A DNA stretch of 64,000 nucleotides from contig NC_003284.9 in assembly GCF_000002985.6 (NCBI RefSeq), positions 62,001-126,000 on the forward strand. Reading direction: 5' to 3'. Under the pieces are notes generated by a model. That model was not told the DNA's origin, ran no database searches, and was given only the letters and a program-made list of their open reading frames with translations. Positions within the stretch are counted from its first letter, which is position 1; the number at the start of each line of letters is the position of its first letter. Source of the DNA: Caenorhabditis elegans. Taxonomy: Eukaryota; Nematoda; Chromadorea; Rhabditida; Rhabditidae. Both the position numbers and the translations under genes were made by a program. Below are positions 10,780 through 23,002 of this stretch, one piece after another.

Positions 10780-13081
10780 CTGGAAAAAAATTTGAATTTA
10801 TTGTAGATTTTTGGAAAAAAAAAATTTTTGAAGTTTTTTTCAAAATAAATGACTACAAATACTTTTTTTAATTAAAAAATCGAAAAACAAAATATTTGAT
10901 TTTTTTCGAAAATTGTTACCATAATATTAAACTTTTAAAATTTAATGTTATGGTAACAATTTTTCCGATTTTTCTGGAGATTTTGACTAGCGCGTCAAGC
11001 GCGCTAGGCTTCGCAGTAGATTAAGTTGGTAAACTGGGGAAAATTTGGATCTTTTTTAACCAAAATTGACTGAGCCATGGCCATTTGAAGATAATTTTTT
11101 TTCTGGGTCTTTTTTAAGTGTATTCGGGCATGCGGCACTCATCCTGATTTATTGGGCTCAGAATAGGCTTAATGGCTGTCCAATACTTTTATGTATTCGG
11201 GCCTGCGGCCCTCAATCCGGATTACCTGACCATTCCAAAAACAGACGTAGTTATGGAAACATACGTCTCATAGAAGGTCTCCAGCCTGCTCTGCTGGGAG
11301 TAGGGATAGAAAAGGTCTAAAGTTTCTAAGAGTAAGAAGGATTTTTTGGGTTTGAGTGAAAAACAATAGCATTGCAGGCCTCCAGCCTGCCCTGCTGGAA
11401 GTGAGGTTTAAAGTGACCAAAATGTCCGAGAAGTGCGGTCCTCAATAGGATTAGAGAAAAAGTAAAAATCTTGAAAAATCTTTAAAATTAAATTCTCCTC
11501 ACGTTATAAAAATAAGAAATGAAAATTATCGAATTCATCCCCAAAAATAGAAGGTGGTAGGAAAGTTTTTCACGTTTAATCAATCTTTTTGATTTTGCAA
11601 AAATTGAATGATGGCCTACATTTTGGAAAGTGGGCCAATTTTTTTCAAAATAGTTTCAAAAAATTGGAAATACGAAGTTCTCTCTTGCGCACAACTTGGA
11701 ACCAAATGCCAGAAAAACTGAAGATTTGGGACTGAAAAACATAAAACTCTTCAGTACAAAGAAAATATTCAATTTTCGCGGTCTCCAGAAACCCGCGCAA
11801 ATCAGTGTTCTACCCTTCCCAAAATTAATCCCCTCAATAATGACCATGGTGGGGCAACTATTTTTGAGTCATTCGCACTTAGTGAATGCAAAAGCGCCAG
11901 CTATGAGCCAAGTTATTAAAGCTCAAAGTTTGTACATTTTTGTCGGACACCCCATGTCGAAAACGTGCCCTTATTTTTTATTTCTGTCAAGAATGCAATT
12001 TCAGGATTTAATATAGGAAATTTAAACTAATTGTTTTTAGCATTTTTTGGTGGTGAAGAAGAACATAAAAAGGTCTTGCGGAAAATGCGGCTCCAAAAAG
12101 GAAAAAATTGAAATTGCACGGGAAACGTAGAACGGATTTGTGAGGGGATAACACAGAAAATCGAAATAAAACCGATATGTTTATGAGACGGAAAAAAAGA
12201 AAATGAAAACATAACATTGAATTGAATTCAGGCTCCATGTTATTTATTTTTTCATCTTCTTTTTTTATTTTTCATCATAACTAATAAGTGGAAAGATATC
12301 TGAGGGGGGCTTAGTTTTAATGAATAGGGCATTGGAAAGATCAGAATTTATGAACAATGGTAATTTTTACGAAAATTGATTATCTTGGTTTTTTCATTAT
12401 GCGAAGAAAAAAAAAAGAATTTATACGTCTTCCGTTGTTTAATCAGTGCAACCCACACTGAATTGAAATTTGGTCAGTGCGACTTCAAAAGTCTACCAGT
12501 GTTTTGGTCGGAAAAACGAAATTGTGCGAAATAATTGGACAGTGAAGACCGAGAATTTTGATAGTTATGGTCAGGGCAGCAAAAATTTTGCTAGGAACAT
12601 TTTGGGCAAAACTTCTAGGTTCTTAAGCAGTGCTGCATAAAATAGTATTGAATTAATTTTTATGTTAAGAATTTTGTTACAAAAATGTTCCTCAATATTA
12701 TTAAAACAGTTTATTATACTCCAGTGTCTAGACAAGTCACTGTGGAACACACACCCTTCTACCCTGAACATTTAGCAACAAAAACACAAAACCTCAACTG
12801 AACCCCTTTTAGAATAATTGAAGTTTTTTTTTTGCTGAAACCTTTGAGAATAATTTGCGAGTACGAATAATGATAAATGACGACGCTGAGGACATCTGTG
12901 AGAGAAAGAGAGCAAAAAGAGAGCAAAACGAAATTTAATGCCAGGACGTCGTCAACTAAAATTCGATGGCGTGAAAGCGAATTGAGATGTGGAGAACAAA
13001 ATGTCTGATGCGAAATCCTTTTGTTCCTAACAAGAATTTCAACAGAGAAAAAACCTCGAACTTTTTTGAGAAGGGAAAAAA
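10780..13081. other. intergenic region with dispersed repeats
   Basis: No gene is supported. An imperfect hairpin lies at 10915-10955 (arms begin gttaccataa). A GC-richer patch at 10985-11400 repeats cattcggg...gcggc and cctccagcctgc motifs, looking like an interspersed repeat. The stretch 11450-13080 is AT-rich with no phased exons. Confidence 0.55.
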
Positions 13082-13370
13082 ATTGGAATTTTCGACAAAA
13101 AATCTGAATAAAATAGATAAATATAGTTTTTTCAAGACACGATTGTGTGAAAAACCAGCAAGTCTACTGTATTCATTAGTTCTTTGTAAAAGTGGGTGGA
13201 CGTACAAATATATATATATGGTGTTTCCTTCTTTCTATATTCATATATAAATTGAAAATTTATTGGAAATTTGGAAAAAAAATCTGAATTAAATAGATAA
13301 ATATAGTTTTTTCAAGACACGATTGTGTGAAAAACCAGCAAGTCTACTGTATTCATTAGTTCTTTGTAAA
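13082..13370. repeat. 180-bp offset direct duplication
   Basis: Bases 13082-13190 recur at 13262-13370 with almost no difference (both contain aagacacgattgtgtg and agcaagtctactgtattc). The offset is exactly 180 bp, so this is a partial tandem duplication. Confidence 0.85.
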
Positions 13371-14870
13371 GTTTCACATTATTGTCAACAACTTTTCAGT
13401 TGGCCACATTTTATTAATTCAAATGCCAACAGAGTTATGAGTCTTTTAAAGTAAGACTGTTATATGCTCAATCAACTCTTATATAGGTGATTGTTCGACT
13501 GAGAATGTGTTATGAATGTCCAAACTTGTGGGAAATAACAAATTGGTATTTTTTCTATAAATATAAACCCTTAAAAAAGTAACAAAATGTTTTTCACATT
13601 ATTCAACAACAGATGACTCTAATGGTAGATGTTCGGAAATGAAGTGAACATTACAACAATCAATTGATTGTAACATTGTTAACAATAAACACTTCCATAA
13701 ACACGTATACTAGTTATGCATGAATACTTCGGAAATACTTTGCTATGCTCCTTTTTACTTCTTTTTTGATTTTCGGATTGGTCAATTTATTCACCCATTG
13801 CTTCGTCTTTTTGCGGTCCTTCGCCCATTTTTCCCCCATCGTTCACCCGCCAGCGCCCCTTCACCCACTATTCACCCATTTTTCACACTTGGCGCTTTAC
13901 CTGTGTAAACAAGTAACGTTTCAGATCGTGAAGCAGAAGGTCAAGGGTTCAACTCCGGGTGGTGGCAAGAAAATTTCTCCGAGAACGGTAGCAGGCTTAG
14001 AAGAGGTGTCTAGATTCCACTACCTGTGGAAAAAGTGAACGAACAGGGTCGGCAGGGGAGCTGAACGAGAATAGAAAATCTTTTTTTTTTCTTCCGGAAT
14101 CCAAAATCACATTTTCCAAAAATTCACTTTTAAAAATTCCGAGTCTATATAGGAGGCGAAAACCGAGTCTAAATAGAAGCAAAACGCACTTATATTTAGA
14201 AAAGAGTAGAACTATTTAGAAGAAGAAGGAACTAGCGCACAACGTGCGCTATCCCTTCGGGAGTGGGGATAGGGTTAGTTCACTCTAAGGTATCAGCAAG
14301 GTAGCTGGCGCAGGTTCTCGGCTTTGCCTCAAACCTGTGTTGGGGTTCAGTGTGTTCACCTTGAAATTCATAATATATTCTAAGGATTTGTTTCTAATTT
14401 AAAATTTTAATAATTATTTAGCACCTGCGGCGCTGAGTTTCCAAAGTTTCTGAAAGAGAGAAATATGCCAAGGAGTTTTTCCAAGTTCAAAAATTCTAAT
14501 TTTCTAATTTTCTAATTTCTAAAATTCAAATTTGATAGAATAAACTATTTTCTCTCAGAATATGTAAAAACATAAAAGATATTTCGAAAACTTTGGTGAG
14601 GAGATGAAATTTTCGTTTTTTTTTTTTTAATTTTTGTTTTTGTCATAACTTTTTTCATTTTTAAAGCTGGAAAAAATTTCCACTAAAATTTTTTTGAACC
14701 TTACATATACGAATTTAGAGTCAAATTCTGAGTCTATTACAAAAAACAGAATTAAAATTAAACTTAAACAAACCAATTCACAAACGCTCAAAGTTGAAAA
14801 ATCAAAAATCAAAAAAGGCAGTAACTTTCTTCTCGGTCGATTATCTCTGTGATGTATAACTCGATTTTCA
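13371..14870. other. intergenic repeats with a Pol III B-box-like motif
   Basis: No gene is supported. At about 13957 the sequence gggttcaactccgggtgg resembles a tRNA T-arm/B box, but no A box or cloverleaf can be drawn. At 14231-14255 a short palindrome (agcgcacaacgtgcgct) of a common worm repeat type is present. Confidence 0.5.
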
Positions 14871-15657
14871 AAATTTTTTTGTCTCTCGCTTAAGAAATCT
14901 TCATGGTTTCATATATTTTGCTCAGAATCAGAATAGCTCAAACGACGGCAAAGTTTTGAGAAGGAAAAAAACCTTTTTGGATAAAAAACTACAGTGACCC
15001 TACCGTATACCACCTATAGTGCCCCTACAGTACCTTAGCATCAACTCCTAACCGAATACCTCTTCAAAAATAAAAAAGAAAAAAAATAACACTCGGTGGG
15101 GGTCGAACCAAGGCAACGCTGCTAACATTATTTTTTCCTATTATATTAAAAATTTTTTCCAAAATTTGCAAATTTTCGACTTTTTCACATGTTTCAAGGT
15201 AGATATTTAATAAACTGTCTTAAAAAACAAAATCTACGTCCAAATTTGCATATGGACATCAAAAATTTAACAAAAATGTTGAGGTTAAACATGTTTTCCA
15301 TACACTTTTCAAAATGTAGAGATATTTCAGCTATAAATTTCAAATTACTATAACTTTGCTCGCAGTCAATCAAATTGAAAAAACTAAAAACTTTTAACAA
15401 TCCCAAACATACAGCTACCATATCAAAAATGTTTTGTACCATCACCTTTAACACTGTGCAAAAAAAGCGACACGACACGCGAAAAACGCGTTTTTTTTTG
15501 GTGTTTTACTCAACTTTTCTTCTAAAAGACATGAACAAATTACATAACCATTCAAATAATAAGATAGAGCAAATATTTTTGCATGTTCTGAAATAAAGAA
15601 AATCGAAAAATATGCAGGTACAGCAAAGTTAGAGACAAAAGTGTGCGCCCAGTTTTC
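14871..15657 (-). repeat. left arm of a large inverted repeat
   Basis: About 787 bp whose reverse complement is found at 19059-19845. The outer end begins gtctctcgcttaagaaatc and the inner end finishes aagtgtgcgcccagtttt. It contains a 94-codon ORF (15194-15478, minus, starting MSCRFFCTVLKVMV) and a B-box-like ggttcgacccccaccgag on the minus strand. The two arms enclose a kinase gene. Confidence 0.88.
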
Positions 15658-16289
15658 CGACGGCGGTTTTGCGACACGCAAAACGGAGAGTTATGCTCTT
15701 TCCGGATTTAATATAGGAAGAAGGCAGATTTCTAATTAGAAGAAGTAGACATATTTAGAAGAAAAATGCGCTTATATTTAGAAAAGAGTGGACCTATTTA
15801 GAACAAAAAGGTACTTCTAATTAGAAGAAGTAGACCTATTTAGTTAAAAAGCTCTGCTATTTAGATGAAAAAGCATTTCTAATTATGTCGTGTTAGGAGC
15901 TAGCGCCATTTCTAAATATATCTGCTTTTTTCTTCTAAATAGAAGCGAAAACGTTTATCTGAGTATATTTTTGTGGAAAATAAAACAAAAAAATTCCCTG
16001 ATTTTTTATTTCAGCTTGAAATCGCGCGCCGCATTGTGTCGATTTACGATATTTTTCCATCGACTTTATTGTCAATTTAAGCTGAAATATAAATAAAATT
16101 AGATATTCAGAACCAGGGAGAAATTTGGAGTAATTTAATAATTTTTCGATTTTTTATGCAAAAATCGATAAATTTTCAGTTTCAAAACTGCTTAAAACGA
16201 TAATTTTCAGGTGTTAATTAACATGTTAATTAAATCAAAAAATCATAAGAAAAATTAAATAAAAAACTTCAATTTCAATTATTTTCCAG
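15658..16289. other. repeat-rich 5' flank of the kinase
   Basis: Several short repeats of the atttctaattagaagaag and tatttagaagaaaa type (15700-15960), then AT-rich sequence. No exon with a kinase glycine loop is visible. Confidence 0.6.
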
Positions 16290-16793
16290 AATAAAAAATA
16301 TGCTGTGAAGCTATTCAAAGAAGAGCAAAGTGAAGTTGGCGAAAAATCATGGGCTCGAGAAACTGCGGTAATTTTTTTCTAATTTTTCGAAGAAAAAAAA
16401 TCAATAATTGTGGTTTTTTTTACAGATTATGAAAGCAGTAACTGCTATCAATAGTGCAAATTTAATACGAATGGAGGATAGCTGGAGAATAAATGAATCG
16501 GTTCCAAACGGATTTCTTAAAATAGCGATTAGTTTTGAGTTAAAAGGACGGTCAGTGTTCGAAGTGATGGATTCCACGAAAGGAAAAATGCCGGCGGGAA
16601 GCGAAATTTCATTTGAAATTAACGCGATTCGAGTTATGGGAAAACAGTTGCTGGAGGCGATGGAGAAGCTGGAATCTGTGAAAATTGTGCACTTGGACCT
16701 GAAGGTTCATTTTTTTATAAAATTCTGGAAAGTTTAAAAAAAGGCCCATTTAGCCTTTTCTGGCAATATTAAAGAAGAGCAAAATTCCGAGAA

Positions 16794-17010
16794 TGCGTAT
16801 TGCGCGACATATTTTACGCGCAAAATATCTCGTAGCGCAAAAAAAAAACTACAGTAACCTTTTATATGACTAATGTAGCGCTGGTGTCGATTTACGGACT
16901 CCATTTACGATATTCCCGTAAATCGACACAAGCGCTAAAGTAGTCATTCAAATAGTTACTGTAGTTTTCGCTACGAGATATTTTTGCGTCAAATATGTTG
17001 TGCAATACGC
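16794..17010. mobile_element. palindromic MITE in kinase intron 2
   Basis: Arms carry gcgtattgcgcgacatattt and its complement, with an internal aaatatctcgtagcg / cgctacgagatattt pair and tgtcgatttacg inverted pairs. The core matches the MITEs at 57.9 and 61.7 kb. Confidence 0.8.
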
Positions 17011-17717
17011 AAATTTTCAGACAGTTTTCCACACAAAAAATATAAATTTATGTGAAATTATCGATTTTTAGGCTAATTTTGAAGTTGTTAGCGATTTTTT
17101 CGAGTTTAGAAATTCGCTTAAAAGCCGAAATTTTCCAAAAAATCTATTAATCCACAGAAATTTTGGTTTTTTTTAAAGCGGAAAACTGTCTGAAAAAATT
17201 AAAAAAAAAAATCATTTAAAAAAACTTAGAAAACTTCAAAAAAAAATCTCTCAGTTTTAAAATTTTCAAAACTCCTCTATTTTTTCAGCCCGAAAACATT
17301 TGCTTCTTCTCGTCCTGTATCTTCAAGACTACTGTAACTGGAAATGTGTGCTTTATTCAGCCATCGACATTCCACGTGTGTGTGGTGGATTTCGGAAATG
17401 CTCGGACGATTCGTCAGGATAAGCCGCCAAAATATGCACTTGTCCAGACTCAAAACTACAGAGCACCTGAAATCTTCTTGGGACTTCCGTTTTCAGTGAA
17501 ATCGGATATCTGGTCGTTTGGTTGTATTCTTAGTGAGCTCTACACTGGCGACCTGCTCTTTTACGGAAATTCGAAAAGTGACACGGAAGAGCTTCAATTC
17601 GAATTAATGCAGATGATTGTTCAACAACCTCTGTCGTGTGCCATGAAGCCGAAGAAATCAAGTAAATATATATTTATTGTTAATACGGAGAATTTTGCGT
17701 CAAAACTACGGTTTTGG

Positions 17718-17938
17718 GTCTCGACACGACAAATTTCTGTTACATGCGAATAGGTGTACCTTTAAAGAGTACTGTAGCTTCAAACTTTTTTATTGCGGAG
17801 TTTTAATCGATTTTTCATAGTCTTTTTCAAGGAAAAACCTAAAAATACGAAAAATTGATGAACCGAAGTTTGAAACTACGGTGCTCTTTAAAGGCGCATA
17901 CCTCTTCGCATTTAACAAAAGTTTGTCGTGTCGAGACT
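17718..17938. mobile_element. palindromic MITE in kinase intron 3
   Basis: Inverted arms share gtctcgacacgacaaa, ctttaaag and gcttcaaactt-like segments around an AT-rich loop. Confidence 0.75.
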
Positions 17939-18090
17939 TCGAAAATCGAAAAAAATCAATTTTCAGAAACACAAAAATTCGGATTAAAAACGGCAATGTG
18001 TACATGAAGCGGAAATCGAAATCATCGTTTGAGCCGCCAAAGCCGCTTCATGTAAGCAAATCTACACGTGGTGTCAAGCAGTCTCATTGT

Positions 18091-18215
18091 GGTTTGATCT
18101 ACAATAAATGCGGGAACTTTTCCCCCAGGAAAATATGACGTCACCACACTTTCAAACATGTGAAATCAGTTGAAAAGCCTGCGTCTCTTCTCCCGCATTT
18201 TTCGGAGATCAAACC
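18091..18215. mobile_element. short MITE in kinase intron 4
   Basis: Terminal inverted sequence ggtttgatct...gatcaaacc, with aatgcgggaa and ttctcccgcattt forming inner inverted pairs. Confidence 0.7.
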
Positions 18216-18400
18216 AGAAATTTGACACTTGAATCTTTACTAAAATCATTTTAAAAAAATCCGTCAATTTTCAGAAGCAACGCCGTCCAAAGGATTTAGA
18301 AGCGATTCCACTATTCGAACTTCTTGAATATATTCTCATCGTCGACCCGTCAAGGCGCCCATCGTTACGTGATATTTCTTCGAGAACATTTTTCAAATAA

Positions 18401-19058
18401 TTTTTATCGATTTTTAAAAAAAATTTTCCTTCGTATTCATCCGTATTCACGTTACCTTTCTGAACTTCCTACGGTTTTTTCCCAGTTAGAAATTCCTTTT
18501 TCCACGGGATTTTCTACTGCTTTATCCCTCTTTTTCTCGTATTCTCTGCAATTTCCATTATGTTTTTTTGTTATTTTTACGGTGGTTTTTTTTGTTTCTC
18601 CCGTATTTCCTGCAAACATCATTTTTCTGTTGTTTTTTTTCGTCTTTTTTATTAGCACGAGCTGTCAAATAATATTAATAAATTTTTTTTCGCTTTTTGA
18701 ATTATCCTTTTTCTTACAATTAGTTTTCCCTCCTTCAATCCAGCTTTCGCGAGAGCAGTTTCGTGAAATCTCGAAAAAAATCGATTTTTAAAAAGTCGCT
18801 GCGAGACCAGCCTAGACTAGTTACAGCTGCTTGTTGGGAATAATGAGAATTCGAAGTTACAGTAATCTTCCAAGGTGTGCGCACATTTTCTAAACAGTTG
18901 TCGTCTCGAGACCGGGCACCTTATTTTTGGCGCGAATTTCAGCGTCTGAAAATACTAGAAATGGTCTGAGATTAAGAAAAAAATATTAAATTTATTTAAC
19001 AGAAGAGAAAGTTTATTCGAAAAACCTAGAAATAATTGATAAACAAGTCAAGTCACTG
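18401..19058. other. kinase 3' flank, T-rich
   Basis: The T-rich run from 18401 to 18790 gives an open frame on the plus strand, but its composition (F/L/S-rich) looks like low-complexity DNA. The stretch 18790-19058 has no exon. Confidence 0.5.
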
Positions 19059-19845
19059 GCAAACTGGGCGCACACTTTTGTCTCTAACTTTGCTGTACCT
19101 GCATATTTTTCGATTTTCTTTTTTTCAGAACATGCAAAAATATTTGCTCTATCTTATTATTTGAATGGTTATGTAATTTGTTCATGTCTTTTAGAAGAAA
19201 AGTTGAGTAAAACACCAAAAAAAACGCGTTTTTCGCGTGTCGTGTCGCTTTTTTTGCACAGTGTTAAAGGTGATGGTACGAAACATTTTTGATATGGTAG
19301 CTGAATGTTTGGAATTGTTAAAAATTTTTAGTTTTTTCAATTTGATTGACTGCGAGCAAAGTTATAGTAATTTGAAATTTATAGCTGAAATATCTCTACA
19401 TTTTGAAAAGTGTATGGAAAACATGTTTAACCTCAACATTTTTGTTCGATTTTTGATGTCCATATGCAAATTTGGACGTAGATTTTGTTTTTTAAAACAG
19501 TTTATTAAATATCTACCTTGAAACATGTGAAAAAGTCGAAAATTTGCAAATTTTGAAAAAAATTTTAAATATAATAGGAAAAAATAATGTTAGCAGCGTT
19601 GCCTTGGTTCGACCCCCACCGAGTGTTATTTTTTATTTTTTATTTTTGAAGAGGTATTCGGTTAAGAGTTGATGCTAAGGTACTGTAGGGGCACTATAGG
19701 TGGTATACGGTAGGGTCACTGTAGTTTTTTATCCAAAAAGGTTTTTTTCCTTCTCAAAACTTTGCCGTCGTTTGAGCTATTCTGATTCTGATAAAAAATA
19801 ATGAAACCTTGAAGATTTCTTAAGCGAGAGACAAAAAATTTTTTG
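19059..19845 (+). repeat. right arm of the large inverted repeat
   Basis: Inverted copy of 14871-15657. Its 94-codon ORF (19237-19521, plus) differs from the left-arm ORF at six residues (for example Q/R, V/E, G/E, V/I, K/R, R/K), and it carries ggttcgacccccaccgag at 19605-19625. Confidence 0.88.
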
Positions 19846-20069
19846 ACATTCTCTTTTGACTTTGACTTAAAAAAAAAACTTTAATAAAAAACTTTAAAAA
19901 ACAAATTTAACAAAATGAAAATATTAGCGAGAATTGTATCGCTAATATTCAATTTTCAGAGAAGATGACACGATGAGAGGTGTGAAGTCGTTCAGAGACA
20001 AAAAATGATTCCTTTTCCGGTTTTTTCCTTCGAATTGCAAATAAATTATGGATGATTTTCTATTTTTAA

Positions 20070-21906
20070 TTTCAATTCCGCCAATTTCCCGATTTGCCGG
20101 AAATTTTCAATTCCGTCAATTTGCCGGAAATTTTCAATTCCGGCAATTTGCCGATTTGCCGGAAATTTCAGTTCCGGCAATTTGCCGATTTGCCGGAAAT
20201 TTCAGTTCCGGCAATTTCCCGATTTGCGGGAATTTTTCAATTCCGCCAATTCGCCGGAAATTTCAGTTCCGCCAATTTGCCGATTTGCCGAAAATTTTCA
20301 ATTCCGGCAATTTGCCGGAAATTTCAGTTCCGGCAATTTGCCTATTTGCCGGAAATTTTAATTCCGGCAATTTGCCGATTTGCCGAAAATTTTCAATTCC
20401 GGCAATTTTCCGGAAATTTTCAATCCCGGCAATTTGCCGATTTGCCGGAGATTTTCAATTCCGTCAATTTGCCTATTTGCCGGAAATTTTAATTCCGGCA
20501 ATTTGACGATTTGCCGAAAATTTTCAATTCCGGCAATTTTCCGGAAATTTTCAATCCCGGCAATTTGCCGATTTGCCGGAGATTTTCAATTCCGTCAATT
20601 TGCCGATTTGCCGAAAATTTCAGTTCCGGCAATTTGCCGATTTGCCGGAAATTTCAGTTCCGGCAATTTTACCGATTTGCCGGAAATTTCAGTTCCGCCA
20701 ATTTGCCGATTTGCCGGAAATTTCAGTTCCGGCAATTTGCCGATTTGCCGGAAATTTCAGTTCCGGCAATTTTACCGATTTGCCGGAAATTTCAATTCCG
20801 TCAATTTGCCGATTTGCCCGAAATTTCAGTTCCGGCAATTTGCCGATTTGCCGGAAATTTCAGTTCCGACAATTTGCCGATTTGCCGGAAATTTCAGTTC
20901 CAGCAATTTGCCGATTTGCCGGAAATTTCAGTTCCGCCAATTTGCCGATTTGCCGAAAATTTTCAATTCCGGCAATTTGCCGGAAATTTCAGTTCCGGCA
21001 ATTTGCCTATTTGCCGGAAATTTTAATTCCGGCAATTTGCCGATTTGCCGAAAATTTTCAATTCCGGCAATTTGCCGGAAATTTCAATTCCGCCAATTTC
21101 CAGATTTGCCGGAAATTTCAATTCAAGCATTTTTCCGGAAATTTTCAATTCCGTCAATTTGCCGGAAATTTCAGTTCCGACAATTTGCCGATTTGCCGGA
21201 AATTTCAGTTCCAGCAATTTGCCGATTTGCCGGAAATTTCAGTTCCGCCAATTTGCCGATTTGCCGAAAATTTTCAATTCCGGCAATTTGCCGGAAATTT
21301 CAGTTCCGGCAATTTTACCGATTTGCCGGAAATTTCAATTCCGTCAATTTGCCGATTTGCCCGAAATTTCAGTTCCGGCAATTTGCCGATTTGCCGGAAA
21401 TTTCAGTTCCGACAATTTGCCGATTTGCCGGAAATTTCAGTTCCAGCAATTTGCCGATTTGCCGGAAATTTCAGTTCCGCCAATTTGCCGATTTGCCGAA
21501 AATTTTCAATTCCGGCAATTTGCCGGAAATTTCAGTTCCGGCAATTTGCCTATTTGCCGGAAATTTTAATTCCGGCAATTTGCCGATTTGCCGAAAATTT
21601 TCAATTCCGGCAATTTGCCGGAAATTTCAATTCCGCCAATTTCCAGATTTGCCGGAAATTTCAATTCAAGCATTTTTCCGGAAATTTTCAATTCCGTCAA
21701 TTTGCCGGAAATTTCAATTCCGGCAATTTTCCGATTTGCCGGAATATTCAATTCCGCCAATTTGCCGGAAATTTCAGTTCCGCCAATTTGCCGATTTGCC
21801 GGAAACTTTAATTCCGCCAATTTGCCGATTTGCCGGAAATTTTCAATTCCGGCAATTTTCTGATTTGCCGGAAATTTCAATTCCGGCAATTTGCCGATTT
21901 GCCGGA
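20070..21906 (+). repeat. 34-bp minisatellite of the ttgccgg family
   Basis: About 1.84 kb of tandem variants of a 34-bp unit containing ttccggcaatttgccgattt followed by gccggaaatttcag. Shorter units without the middle ttgccgat segment are interspersed. A block of about 560 bp is itself duplicated (the cagatttgccgg variant occurs at about 21100 and again at 21645). Three units make 102 nt, so the array translates as a repeating 34-residue peptide in all three forward frames; this explains the long ORFs and does not imply a gene. Confidence 0.9.
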
Positions 21907-23002
21907 AAAATCGTTTGCTTTTTCCTGAACATGTCTGAAAGTTTGAACGCCATAAACAAAAAGAAGAAGTGGCAAGAAATGTTTTTATTTTAAAACTGAA
22001 ACAATTATGTATAAAATATACCAGTATCTTAAATATGGGGGGAAATCAATCACACAAACACGGAAAATTCGAAACATTTACAAACAGAAAATCGATAAAT
22101 CATTCAATTTTGAGATTATCGGCAACAGTGATGACCTCGATGGCTTGATGAAGGGAGAATCTGTAAAAATCGATAAATATTCATTAAAAAAAACGATAAT
22201 TTCCCCGAACCCATTACCTAAAAACGCGGTTACTTCTGAGAATTTTCGGTGTCCAATACATTTTCCAACACTCGAAAATCGATTCGACTTCTGATTTTCC
22301 AGAATATGTTAATAATATCGATTTTAGTTGCCGATCCAGTTGATCTGCCCACACTTCGCATCCAATCGATTGGATTTCAGTGATCGGTATCGATTTTTTC
22401 TGAAAAAAGTAGACTATTAAAAATTATTCATTTTGTTTGAATATTGAATATTTTTAACATAAAAAATCGATAAATTATCGATTTTTCAATGAAAATCGAT
22501 AATTCATCAAATTTTTTATAAAAATTGTTTAAAAATCGATATCAATTTTCAACAATTTTTGAACGATTTTCACCAAAAAATCGATAAATTATCAATTTTG
22601 AACGATTTTTACAGAAAAGTCTATAAATTATCGATTTTCCCTAATACCTACCGTATTCTGAACGAGTTGATTCAAATGTGTCAAATATTCTTCAGAAGTC
22701 TCGAATTCCGTATTAATTAGGTAGTTTTGTTGCCTGAAAAATGGGAATTTTTACAACAAAAAAAAATCGATAATTGATTTTATTTTTGAATTTAATCGAT
22801 TTTTCGTATATCCAATCGATAAAACCTATCGAAAATCGATAATTTTTTTCTTCGAAAAATCGATATTCGGCTAATTTTATCGATTTTTCGTCAATTTTTA
22901 TCGATTTTCAACTAGAAAGATCGATAATTTTCCTTACGTCGCGGTGCGATTCCGCCGAAAAAGAACATTTTTCTTTTCCAACTCGTCAACTTGAATTTCG
23001 CG

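Larger units (their letters stand above)
16290..18400 (+). pseudogene. CLK/DYRK-like protein kinase, 5'-incomplete and apparently frameshifted
   Basis: Inferred exons are 16290-16367, 16426-16704, 17289-17661, 17967-18051 and 18275-18400. The ATP-binding lysine is in YAVKLFK, the catalytic loop is HLDLKPEN (split by an intron), the metal-binding motif is DFGNA, and the activation-segment end YRAPEIFLGLPF and DIWSFGCILSELYTGDLLF are typical of CMGC kinases close to CLK/LAMMER and DYRK. The protein ends DPSRRPSLRDISSRTFFK. The Gly-rich loop exon is missing upstream. Exon 3 ends with one leftover base while exon 4 needs two, so the predicted frame breaks there; a one-base indel or a missed splice site are both possible. 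It lies inside an inverted repeat, and each of its last three introns holds a palindromic MITE. Confidence 0.75.

Noticed and set aside
18324..18791. A 155-codon plus ORF after the kinase
   Set aside because: T-rich low complexity, no family features; its start overlaps the last kinase exon in another frame.
20380..21993. A 537-codon plus ORF
   Set aside because: Produced by the 34-bp minisatellite, which is open in all forward frames; no flanking exon features.
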